A stretch of DNA of 64,000 bases from Mycteria americana (Eukaryota > Chordata > Aves > Ciconiiformes > Ciconiidae). The position numbers and the translations under genes were made by a program. Position 1 is the stretch's first letter, and each line of letters opens with the position of its first letter. The stretch spans positions 41,399,173 through 41,463,172 of the forward strand of contig NC_134373.1 of the NCBI RefSeq assembly GCF_035582795.1, read 5' to 3'. The notes below the pieces were generated by a model, which searched no databases, was not told where the DNA came from, and saw nothing but the letters and a program-made list of their open reading frames with translations. Shown one piece after another: positions 27,601-39,948 of this stretch.

Positions 27601-29050
27601 TTACTAAGAAGAGCTATAGAGTCCGCGTAATATGAACGTTACATGTATTTGTAAAAACAAAGTGATTCTTTAGTACTTAAAGTACTATTACACTTCAAAA
27701 AATAAAAAATGTAACATACTACTAATTTTTTACACCTATATACTACTTAAACGCAGAAGTTATTATACAATTACAGAGTAGTACTGTAAGCTGTACAGTA
27801 GTACAAGACTTTGACTCTTCCTATTTAACAACACCGGAAATTTGAATACTTTTTCAGAAGTGTCCATATTACATTAAAGGATGTTTAGGCAAAGTTTTTA
27901 AGCATTGCGTTTATTACATAATTTGTTTTGAAGGAGTTATACTTTTCTGATTCTTTAAGCTCTTTATAACTCGCTCATCTCATTTGCACCACTGGAGATC
28001 TTTAAACCCACTCTCTTCATAGTTAAAAACAACGTAACAAGATTAGGCAGAGAGCCAACAAAATCAACTGTGTGCCAACCAGTCTTCTGAATTCTAATTA
28101 GAACATCATTTGTATTAACCTCCATTTTTCTAACATAAGGACAATGCTATTATTTCTATGATTATATCAGTGGAGTAATTATCTGTTCCAGGAATATATT
28201 GCAAGATAGAAACAATAAAATGTAATACTAATAGGAGAACTTGTAGAGAGTTATTAATAGGCAATTATTTCAGAATGCTATATATTAATCTAAAAATGTT
28301 TAATAGAAATGCAATAAGGAGATAGCTATTCATAGTCAAGAAGAATTTGATACACAAGAGTACATACAAGAGTGTTTATGTCCTAATCTAGTGAAAAATC
28401 TTTCTGGCTGGGCAAGGAATTACTATGCTTTCACCTTTTCTGACTAGCTTGACCATCTATATTGTAACTTACTCTAAAGAGAGAATAGCTTTTTCAGTCA
28501 GCCTTGACAAATATTTTATTTCCAGCCTCTGACTTAAGAATGACAAGCATTGCTCTTTTTTTAATTCAATTGTTAGTACGAGTCAGATTACCTAGCTTAC
28601 ATGCGCTTACTATATGCGCATATTACTAAAATAAATGATCATTACTATTCTATAGATAAAATAAGTATGCATAGTTTCCTATTATTTTTGTTTAAATAAG
28701 ACATTAAATATCTTTCATTAACAAAATAAAATTTTAAAAATTTTCATTAAAAACACACATACATAGACTGGAAATGTGGTCTAGAAATGGAATGAAGAGC
28801 TTGTTAGATATATGTTGTATATAAATGCTCTAAAACCCAAAAATCTATTTAGCCACCGACTAAACACATTTAATGCTTAAAAATGGTTTCCTTTCATTAG
28901 ATCAAGTATGCAATCTCTATCCCAAATGCTGGTAATGCCGCTCTCTCCTGTCACTTTGCATGTCATTCGATGAAGTATTCTTTTTCTAATATTTCATGAT
29001 AAGCCTAGGTGTCAGATGTCTGCTCTGCTCTAACCTCTCTCTCCCCTCCA
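18662..29050. other. Intergenic, nothing gene-like seen
   Basis: AT-rich throughout with the A18 run near 27.5 kb. Open frames are below 85 codons and lack recognisable domains. No repeat family identified with confidence. Confidence 0.55.
27484..27501 (+). repeat. A18 homopolymer
   Basis: Eighteen consecutive A. I cannot identify a retrocopy body upstream of it, so it need not be a poly(A) tail. Confidence 0.9.
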
Positions 29051-29110
29051 CAGGGAAGATCTCCAGAGGCCCCTTCCAGCCTCAACCATTCTGCACAATT
29101 CTGTGATTCC
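29051..29110 (+). mobile_element. CR1 LINE 3'-end stub
   Basis: GATCTCCAGAGGCCCCTTCC, then AGCCTCAACCATTCTG and ATTCTGTGATT, match the 3' terminus of avian CR1, whose copies end in short ATTCTRTGA repeats. Only about 60 bases remain, consistent with the usual severe 5' truncation of CR1. Confidence 0.75.
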
Positions 29111-30128
29111 CTCACCCCCTACATGTACCTCTCCAAACTCCTCCTACGTTTTTACTATTGTACTTTTTGGGTTAATCTTACAAGCTGTATTGAGACTGCT
29201 TACCCAATACATTTGGGATGAATTTGGCTTGGAACAGACCAATTCGGCATTTGGTCAAATTTTAGGGTGTTTCACATTACCATGTGATCCATAACACTGA
29301 GACATTAAGTACAGAGTTTTTAGTACAAGGTAAATTTTGTAGAAGGATATTATTTGGTGAGCGACCTCTTCAAAATCCAACAAAGGCCCCTAGAATACCA
29401 GCCAGAACACTTTTTCATATAAAAGAACAAATTTTAAAACCAAAACCAAAGCATAGATTTTAATGCAAAAATTGCAAGACCTTAATGAACTTACAAGAAA
29501 ATACTGTGACTTAAATCGCAGATACTATACTATTATCACTCTCTTGTATTGAAGAGAGCTTGAAAAGCATGCATTGAAATAAATATTAAAAATACACTTA
29601 TAGTAATAATTTACCTAATTACAACCAGTGAAATTAAAATAGCATGCATAACTTAAACAGAAAATTACTTAAAGATGTGTATTATCAATGGCTATATATA
29701 CTCACTGAAACCTATGGCACTCTTTGTGCAACATAAACCTAACACAAAAACAAGAAAAACTGGGGATGTATGGAATGCATGTGTTTATCGTAATACATTT
29801 ACCACAGTAGTATCATATATTAACATGAATCTCAAAGTGTGAAAACACTTATGGTGCATGTTTTAGCAGTTGTTTTTCAATGAAGATGCTATTTTTGCAT
29901 CTATATAAAGACAGACAAAAAAATGAAATTATAAAAATCCTTTTAGGTCCACCATCTTAGAACAAATCAGCTAAACTTCTAACAAGACAGGTCAAAACTT
30001 TCAAGAGATTATTAATTGTGCCTTTAAGTTATGGGTGTACAATTTGATTCAAATTTCCACATGGCAGTGATCAACACTGCCTGAAAAAAAAATTATGTTC
30101 TTCATAGGACATCCCAAGCTGAGCACCA

Positions 30129-30199
30129 ATCATCTATGAGAATTTAAGTACATATCTTCTATGAGGATATCATCTACGAGAATTTAAGTACATATCTTC
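30129..30199 (+). repeat. Tandem duplication, 40-bp unit
   Basis: Two copies with period 40: ATCATCTATGAGAATTTAAG and ATCATCTACGAGAATTTAAG, each followed by TACATATCTTC. The 31 alignable bases differ at one position (T/C), so the duplication is recent relative to the surrounding sequence. A third, weaker echo (CTATGAGGAT) lies between them. Confidence 0.9.
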
Positions 30200-32262
30200 A
30201 TTGCAGACAGCAGATAAAAGTATTTTGTGCAAGGAAAGACGCTTCCTATAAAAACAATCATGAAAATATCTTTGAGTATTATATAAACTCATTTCTCTAC
30301 CATATAATTTATTATATGACATCAACTCATTTATATAACAATAACAATTGTGCTATGTTTATACAAAAGTATAAGAATATAATACCTGAAAAACTAAAAT
30401 ACAAAAATTGGCTTCAAAACCTCAATGCCTGATCTGCCAATAAAACTATTACATGTTTAATGATTTTGATCTAGGATATTAAAAACATTCCTCATTTATT
30501 TTCAAGGTAACATTCTGTATTTATTCTCTGAAGTGATACCAGCTCTATTCATAAATAGCATGAACAGAAGCAATGACAGCAAAAGAATGGCACATTTTCA
30601 CTTAGTAAAACAAATAGAAATTTATAGTTAGTAAAGCAAGGCTGTAATACAGTTCCTCTATTCTAATACCATGAAAGACACAATTGCCAAATATCATCAC
30701 AGAATCACCTCTTCATCTTTAAGATTGGTAGGGGTACTATTATCTTACATTCAACATTATAGTCCTATACTTTAAAAAGTGACTTTGTTGTCTTTGGAAA
30801 TGAGTGCTGCAAGACAAGGAGTACTGCAATAAATATGCAGAGACAGGTATTGAAACCATTCTCTCCTAGCACTGGTCCTCATACATTTCAGTGAGAAAGA
30901 AGTCATCACAGAGTGAGGAGCAGCCACCTGCAGTACTACAAGTAAATCAAAGCAACTTCAGTATTTCCAATGGGCCTCTTAGCAATTTTGCCGGTTCTTG
31001 CTAAAGGCCCATCTCTTACATTTATACACAGCGGGAGAGGTCAAGAAGCAACAACTACCTCTGATACATCTGAGTCTCTCAGAGACTAGTTTGGGAACCA
31101 ATCTAGTAGAAAATTCACAGTTTCTTTATCTTGCTCCTACTTTTTGCAGATTTTATTTCCTCAGGAATTTTCCACGGGAGTTAGGAGAACAAAGACACTG
31201 GAAAGACACGATCGGGAAGGAAAGAAGGTTAGGGAAAAGAAATGTTAGGAAAACAAAGAATGCGAGTTGCAGACTTAACAAGACTGAGAGAAGAGGCTGC
31301 AAAGAAGAAAAGTGGGAGGATGCCATAGCAGACAAACAACCCCTGTTCTACAGATTGCTGTGGAGAACTTCGTAGATTCTGTCAGCCAAGCGGTAAATGC
31401 ATATGGGAACTTGTTGCCTAAGGCTTAATCAACCTCAGATGTAACAAAAACTTTTCCAATTATTTTTAAAGCCTTTCAGAATTTATAATACTTTGGTTGG
31501 TGTTTTACAAGTCACTGGGCTCAATTTCATTTAAGAAGTTAATTTCTGTTTTCAAATAGTCTTAAAGACAACCATATGACTGGAACTTCCACTTGATTCT
31601 CTCCAAAAGTATATTGCCTCTGCAGCTCATTTTAACACTGAGCAGAGCAATCTTACATTTTAATGCATTCAGAACTAGGTAAAGTTCCTTCCACAGGAAA
31701 ATATGATTGATTGTAACAATGACAGTAATTGCATTTTAGTAAAAGTAACCATTATGGTAATTTTCCTCTAGAAAGAGACATTTAACTAACTTAAGTAACT
31801 TGTTACTTTTCAACACATTAACTTCAGCAAATTTAACATTACAAATGTACAGAGTTCACAGACACAACAACATGCATCACTTAGGGAGTGCGCACACTTT
31901 TTTCTTTCTATATATCAAGTAGTGTTTCCAAATAGTATATGCTAAAAAAACGTGCATACATAACACAGCATTAATTAAACTGTTAAGAGCAGCTACAGTA
32001 CGTCTATTGCCACGTCTCCTGTTTAAAAATTCTGACTTCAAAGTAGCAAACTTCAGATCATTATGAGACATTAATTCCTAAGCATCTACAAAGATAAAAT
32101 GCCAACTCTGAGAAAATCATAATAAAAGATCCTGATAAAGCAAAGCAGATCAACAGTAACTCATGACACACCACTAAGGTAGGCGGGTGAATGACAGACA
32201 CAGAAAAGCATTCACAGTACAAAAAAACTGCACAGAACCCTATAGCTGTAGATCACAATACA

Positions 32263-32285
32263 GGGGGGGGGAGAGAGAGAGAGAG
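32263..32285 (+). repeat. G9 run plus (GA)n microsatellite
   Basis: Nine Gs run straight into about seven GA units, an all-purine tract on the + strand. Confidence 0.92.
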
Positions 32286-33580
32286 CAATTTCTGTGATAG
32301 ACTACCTGCTACATCACAGTAATATCTATATGTTACTAAAAACCAATATTAGCATTTAATTTCATGTATTGCTTCCAAGCACCACTTGAATACTAGTTAG
32401 AAACTAAGCACTAAGAAGTCTGTAGCACTGCACGCATGAAAGAGGTGCATTATTTTTTCCAACCTGCCATTTATAAACATTCAATGCAACTTACGTTGTA
32501 GTACCTTCTTATTAAAAGTGTAGTTTCTGATAATTAAGAACTACATCATAAAATAATTGAAGCATACAGGTTTTGTTTCATACTACTTCATATGACTTAA
32601 AATAAAAAAACTCCACCTTCACTTTAAAGTTGTTTAAGATAATAATCATTCCTTATGCTTTAAAGGGATTCTAAACTGGAGCTGGTTGGATTTCCATACT
32701 ACTGAACATTTTTACACTAGAAAAGAACTGAAATGAGTCTGGATTGAAATTTTGTTTTTAAGAAATTTCCTTTAAATGGAAATATTAAAAATTTGAATGT
32801 CAATAACTCAGATTTAAAATTTTCACTTCAGCTTTCCTACCTTCTCTGAAGAAAATTTTTGTATCTCTGGCTCCTTCTACCTCCTATACCCTCTTTGAAT
32901 TGCATACAATGTTTACAGTACAGAACTGTGTGTTTGCAACTTGAGTTTTCATATATGATGTTGCAAGGAGAAGTAAATCCTTAGTCTTTCCAATAATTTG
33001 TCCTCAACCCAGTACCCTGTTGGAAAACTAATCTGCTCCTCTAGTTTTTCACACCTTGCAAATGAAATACCATTAGCTAACTCAACATAAGAAGGATTTC
33101 CCCCCCACCAGTGAAAGGAGTACTATTATAGAGGAGGCTGTGCTTCCATGCTCACAGTATCTCGGCTGGCACGTCCAGACTAACAGGTTTCATCCCCCAT
33201 ATCATCAGCAGTGGTACACACTCCTCCCTTCTGAAAATTGCTGACCTTTCAGGTATGTTAACTTAACTATTTCAGTATGAAATACTCTATTCTGTATTTT
33301 AAGAGGATTTTTAAAAGTTGATTTAGATTAAGGAGCTTCAGCTTAAACTGTCATTTTATTTAGCTGGAATGGTCAATGGTTTTACCCTCCTCTTACTTAA
33401 AGATCCCAGTTACACTTTTAAGATAAAATAACATAGATGCTGTAAGGTGGAGGAGAGACCAAAGAAAATTACAGAGAAGAGGGCTAAGAAATAAAAAGTT
33501 AGAATATTAATCTGTATTATCTCATAGTCTGCTGAACTGCTTTTTCAGTAGCAGTCTTCCAGACAATTGTAGAGAAACCC

Positions 33581-33638
33581 TTAATTTTTCTTTTTTTTTC
33601 TTTTTTTTTAATTTTTAAGAAATTGATTTTTTTTGGCT
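33581..33638 (+). repeat. T-rich low-complexity stretch
   Basis: Successive T runs of 5 to 9 bases separated by C, AA or GGC, with no recognisable flanking element. Confidence 0.85.
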
Positions 33639-34240
33639 TTTATAATTGAAAGCAACTATTAGGTTGGAAACTCTTAGTGAAAGAAAAGCCAAAACTCTTG
33701 AATAATCAGAATGAACTGGAAATTCATACAGTTCAAGAAATCTTTCTTTCAAATGTTTTCAAGATTGAAAACTTTCCACTACTGTCCATCTTCTACTACT
33801 TTATGATGAAAGAGTATTTAAGAAAATTTCAAAAATAGTTTGCTTGTTCAAAGGTAAAGTGAAATTAGAAATAAATCAGTGACTGACACACAAACAGCAA
33901 TAACCTAAGGCACATGTTCTAACACCCATTCCACCATGGAATTCTGTGAGACTACTTTTATAATGCAGTGTCCTAGTTACTTTTGAGAAGAGGAGGAAAC
34001 TTACATTTTAAACAGAATTGGCAGTCGACCTCTATAATTAGTCCTTTATCTTTTCCATAGCTTCTAAATTTCATGTGGCAAGCTACGTTCCTGAATTTTG
34101 CTTTGCAGAGTGTAGGAGTTAATTCTTCAACATTAGCTGAAGAAATGAATGATTTTGTAGTGTCTTTGCAGTTCCAGACTTGATGTGCTTTAGTCGATGC
34201 AACTCAGAATAATGTATCGATCTTTGACCAGATGTTTAGG

Positions 34241-34575
34241 TTAACTGTTAAAAAAAACACAAACAAAACTACCAATCAGTGGTGTAGTGCCACTTTTCCC
34301 TGCCCATGCCCACACACTGCCTATGACAGGACCACTGCCTATTTCCTCTAAAGAAAGGTCTGTGCTGGTCAGGCCACCTGACAGGAGCTCCAAAGGAGAG
34401 AATGCAGCTGGGAAGAGAAGCCCTTCCACTGGAGCTCTGCTGAGTAAAGGGACACCTTTTACACCCTCACTAAACTGCCATGCAGCATTACAGCCTCTTT
34501 CCAGCCTTTGCTTCAAGCATTTGAGGTCAGAGAGAAGCAGCAGCTGTGGTGCAGGCTCGCAATGTATTAGCTAAA
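34241..34575. other. GC-richer patch with open frames on both strands
   Basis: A block of about 330 bases clearly richer in G+C than its flanks keeps 91 codons open on the minus strand and 95 on the plus. Overlapping open frames on both strands point to composition, not coding. It may be an unrecognised old insertion. Confidence 0.35.
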
Positions 34576-37500
34576 AGTGCCAAGCAGGCAAGAACAAATT
34601 GGGACTTATATGAATAACTCTTGCACATAATACATTAAATTTGGCAGGCTTATAGTGGAAAGATGGGAAAAAAATAACATAACTAGTATTTGCATTGTAC
34701 TAAAAGATTACTTAAATTAAGGAGAATTCCTCTCAAAAAAGGCATGTAATTTTTATTGAACTAGCTGTAATCGTCTCAGAAATTCCAAGCAATACAGAAG
34801 TATGCATAAGTACTACGTAAGACCTGTAAGACTAACGAAAGGAGTTGATGCAACTAACCATGATCCATAATTTTATTCTGATGTCCAACAATGTAATAAA
34901 TGAGACGTGAACGCATTTTCTAGTATGTAATTTGGGATGAGTGAAACTCTGTAATTCTTTGTAATCCAAAGATAAAACACTTATGAAACGCATAAATTAT
35001 CTTAGCACAGTTTTGGAGAAAAGGAATGAGCTACTTAAACTGTCAGACTGTAATACTGACAAGCACAATTCATCTAAGTCCCATATTTTTCTCCCATTGT
35101 TTTGTTGCATAAATACTAAATGTAACTACCTAATATAGAAAATATCTGTTGTGAGAGGTTGTTAGAGGGCAGAAAAATATTTTAGTGGGTGTGGAAACGT
35201 GTTTTGGTTAGACACAGTTCGGATCACAGAAGATACAACTTGAAGTTCTTTAGAGAAAAATGGTTAAAAGCAGGCAGGTGATATAGACAGAATTAGTCCA
35301 AGGCACACCCTGGGCTCTATCCAAGGTGTGTCTGATGTAACTTGGGAGTCAGGCCATAAAAAGACGACCATTAAGCCTCTTTTACAATGTCTGGCTGTTT
35401 AGCAAGGAGCCACAACTTAAACTGCAATTCCACAAGTCCTTTAAACCAGCCCTTGCATCAAAAAAGCAGCTCCTGTTTTTCTTCACACACTTGTTGTGGT
35501 CTTAACACCAGGAAGGTGAAGACCTTCAAGCCAACATAAATATTTGTGAGGCTAGGAAAGAAGTGAGTTCAGAAACTAGTTTAAAGCTTATGTTTTGGTT
35601 TGGTTTGTTTGCTGGGCTAGTTTTAACCCAAATCAGTTCCTCAATCAATTAAGTGTGCAGCTGCAAGAACATTTGTGCAGGGCAGGGCAGCATCTCGTGG
35701 CTTATGCTGGCTTAAAGTGTTTGTGGAAGTACAGCGTGAATGTAACTAAAGATCTGCTATAGTCTAACACTGCTAATGATCCACAAATGCCATTCCAGAA
35801 CACAGGAATAGTTAAAGCATATAAATGGCCTTGCCATGTGCCTTGCATAGGGGCCTAACAGAGGAGAGCTTAGAAATTGCTGTAACAGCTTGAAAAATAC
35901 GTACGTTTTGAGGTAACTGTATGTTCCAACAGCAAGGACAAAAATCTGATTCCCAAGTCACTGGCATCAAACTACAGTATGACTGATGATAACATGATAA
36001 ATGTTCTTACCAGACCTCTCACAATGCAGCTTCTGTGAGAACGCTGATGGCACTTCGTGCATTCCTCCCACCTCTCGAACCCTAACCTGTCCTGCCATCA
36101 TTTGATCCTCTTCAAACCTGTCTGTAGTCTGCAACTTTCCTTCTCTATAATAAGGCCACTGCTAAGCCTTTCAGTCTCTGCTTAAAATTTCCAGTAATGC
36201 TCCAAAGGTAACAGAGAATGAAACCGAAGTAACAGCAGAAATACCAGAAGAATCAAGATGGAAATGACACTCCAATTTTCCCATTACTACTTCATCATAA
36301 TATAAACGCCAGTCACAGACAATCTGAATGCTCTTATTGTATGATTTCACAAAAAGATGGACTGGACACGTGCATATTCATAACTGTTGTCTTTACTTAG
36401 AACCACAAGCTTACTGCATCAGTATATCCTACAGTGTCTAGTCTGAACAGTTTCTCTTCATTGCCATGCTGACATAGCACTTCCACCAAAAGTATTAGCT
36501 ATTCCAAGTATTAGAAGATATCTATTAGAACTTGCATTAAAAAATTATTTCATGCTGGCTGATTTGCCACCTGGTTTACATAATGTTTTCATTTTATCTA
36601 CCTATTTTTAAGAAACTTTTGATAAAAAGGTTGTAATTACATTCTAGTTCAATACAAAAAAATCTTCACCAAAAAACCACATCTTTATCTGGCACAATCT
36701 TAAGTAGAATTTAAGCAAAGCAATAATGTAGAAGAATAATCACCTGCTAACATGTACACAGACATACATTATATATTGTGCATATCCCACTAAGTTTTTC
36801 TCAGGTGCGAATCTGTTAACAGGGCTTAAAGATAACAGCATGCTATTATTTAAAAATAATAGTTTAAAAAAAGGTTCTTTCAATATTTTGAAACTTGTTT
36901 GCTAAATATTTGACAATAAGTCTTCACTACAGTTAGTACTCTAGAAAGCAAATCTTGTGCATGAGAACAGTGTTTCTTCAGCTATCGTATATGATACTAG
37001 GCTGCTAGAAGATGTAGCGTAATGCTGATGATCCTACAAAGATCCACAAGTAAAGCAGTTATTTATACAATTCCTAAACATACCTGGATAATTTCCATTA
37101 TGAAATTATGAAAAAGCACAGCAAATGATCAATTGAGAGCATACTATATACTATACACTGAGTTGAAAAATGCTTCACAGTTGCCGGAAGTTACTGCAGT
37201 TCAGCTGTATTAACTTCATTAAACCTGCTTCGGAAACTATGATTAACAGAATGCTTCCATATTATTTAGTTGGAAAATGAGAGGGAGAGAGTCTGTTCTT
37301 ACACTCTAATTTGGTTTCTCCCATCACTGCTACAAGAGGCAACATGGTTCCATAACATTCTTCCATGCTGGCTAATACAGATGAAACATCCAACCACATC
37401 TTAGTCCTTCCCTCCAACAGCACAGCTGTTTACATGACTCAGTGAATTGCCTGATATTTTAATGACAATAAAACTTGTAAACCAATACAGATTGGGACTA

Positions 37501-39919
37501 TTAGTTATAACAGATCATTAAAAGAAAAACATGAACTAAACAAGAAAAAAACCTGCCTCTTTCCTTTCACTTGCCTTAGCCAGTGCCTGAAAACTTCATT
37601 GGCAATGTCCATTAAACTTGGCAAGAAGTGTCGTCTGAGCTTTCTCAAATGTGAAGCACTCAGCACAACCTGAACATTCAAACTTTGAGTATGCTTAATA
37701 AAAAAAAGTAAAAGTAGGTAGTGCAATGCACAATTCCAGGAGAAAAAACCCTGATCTTTCAACCCAAATTGCAGCCAAGCAACTGTTCCAGTGGAATAAG
37801 CCTTCAAAACCATGGGAATCTCTCTCCTGGGAGCTGTTTAAGCTTCCTTAATGCTCTTAATCCACCTTGACATTAAAATGCTAGACACACTGGCACCCAC
37901 CTTCTGACATCCAAATAGCTGGTCAAGTGTCTGAGAGTTTCTGTTCTCTCAGTGTAGATCCTGACAGGCTTTAGGACTCAGCCTAACTGAAGTTTTCCAC
38001 AACTGTGCTTGTGGCCTTCAAGAAACACCTTACTGGAAGTGAAAACCTCTCATGAACTTGGAGAAAAAACAGACTATGATAACGGTGAAACAACTAAATA
38101 AACCCCTCTAGAAAAGAAAGACATTATTTAGGAAACAGCACAGAAAGAGGGACCTCTACGCTGCCAGCTCTACTGGCTATGCCATTAATTAGTTCATCAG
38201 TAACCATGGCAAAAAGAGGAACGATGGTCTTCTGGCTGAGGCAATCCCTGCTTGTGTATGAATCCTAGGCCAAAAAGGTCCCACTTCCATTCCACACCTT
38301 TAGAAACTTCATTATCTTGCCAACAAATGTATATGCCACCAATACATTCATTATCAGATGTGACCAATAGCATCAAAATGGTGGTGTTCAAATGGAATCA
38401 TTCAAATGTTTTGGGGCAAATATGTACGGAAGTGGAACTCATTAGGCAACATTAAAAAAAAAATCTAGTATCCATGTGTGTGCACTTCAGCTTCCCTACC
38501 TCTCCATATAAAACAAAAACACTTTCCTCTCTGCAGTTTTATCAAAGTTAATTACTTGATGTTCCTAAAACAAGGTGCATGCACTATGTATCACTAAAAA
38601 ACAACCTTAGAAGTATGCTTTCATTGCCTAAATAATTTGAAGGCAAAAAATGAGCCTTTATATTAGAAAAGTTGACTGCTATGTACAAAACTTTCTAGTT
38701 AAATGGAAAAAAGGTTAGCTTTTATTCATTTTAAAATAGCCTGAAATGAAAGAACTTCTCATTATAGGGAGTAAATGGAATTTTGTCATCTCAGACATTA
38801 AAATATTATTTGTTCAATGTCTCAGTTGTAATTATTATAAAATAATTTGTAGATGAATCTACCCCAAAACTATTCAGTGGTAGAAGCTGGAGAAGGATTT
38901 AGCTACCCGGTGAGCCAGACAACAACTAAGCATATGTAACAGCAGTAGGCTGGGATCTTCTGCCGGTTGCGGAAGCAAGATTATCGGTTTTAACTTACAG
39001 AACTTTAAATGACCTTGGATTGGCTCACCCCATCCATCTTGCCAAAGGCACAATCACCAGAAGGAAATGTTACAGTTGGATTCTCTTCTTTATTAAAAAA
39101 AGTGGACAGCTAGTAGGTGTTCCTTGAGAGACTTCTAGGACTATAAACTTGCTCCATCCTTCTTTAGATCTGAAATAGGTCAAATTTGGGAATCTTCCAT
39201 GATCTTTACAAGGAAACCTGTAATGTGCCAGATTTTCAGGAATTACAGCACTTGGGGAAAGGTATGCTTTTTGTAAGTGAACAGGAACAAAGGGGTGTGT
39301 GCAGGCTGAGCTCCTGTTGGCAGGATTATTTTAATGCTACTTAAATCCTGTGCAGAAATTATGAAATCCCTAAATCACTGATTACGGGCTGAAACCAAAA
39401 CACATTAACCATTAGACCAAACATTAGACCAATTCATATCTAGTAGGCAGCGCTGCCCCAGAATCACACTTCTGACTTCCTCAGGGTTCCTGCTACATCT
39501 CTGCGTAACTACCTTTAATAAAAAGCAGTGCTGTTTACTTGGTAGATCAGAGAAGCAAGACACTAGCATGGGCCTGAGGAAGATGCAGTTTAAGATGAAG
39601 CACTGAGAGGCAACAGGAGCTCTCACCTTTAATGTCAGATCTCATTGCTCAGGCACTGATGTAATAGATTTTTCTGCTACCCACCATTTAGAAATATTTC
39701 ACCGTGCTACAAAAAATACAACCCACAACAAATACAACAGAAGCTCTGGAAGCTCCCCTTCCCTTTGTAATTTTACTCTCTATCAGTATTTATTAGATGT
39801 AGCTGTTCCTCTTTCACAATGGGAATTCTAACAGTCACTATTTGCTACTTGGAGTCAAGCATTCAGATAACAGCAGGAGCTTCAGTAGCTAAGTTTCTTT
39901 TCAAGGAAGTGGATCTCAA

Positions 39920-39948
39920 CTTCTTCTTCTGCTTCTTCTTCTTCTGCT
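39920..39948 (+). repeat. (CTT)n microsatellite, interrupted
   Basis: CTT units broken by two CTG units, in a pyrimidine-rich strand. A second short CTTCTTCTG follows at about 39962. Confidence 0.9.

Larger units (their letters stand above)
29111..34240. other. Intergenic with tandem duplication and microsatellite
   Basis: Very AT-rich apart from 30.95-31.40 kb, where a 125-codon + frame (30998-31375) is open. Its C-terminal half is Lys/Arg/Glu-rich owing to a purine-rich strand. It has no domain I recognise and no promoter or splice context, so I do not call it a gene. Confidence 0.5.

Noticed and set aside
30998-31375. 125-codon plus-strand frame as a gene
   Set aside because: Lys/Arg/Glu richness comes from a purine-rich strand. 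There is no domain, promoter or splice context, and a minus frame is also open there.
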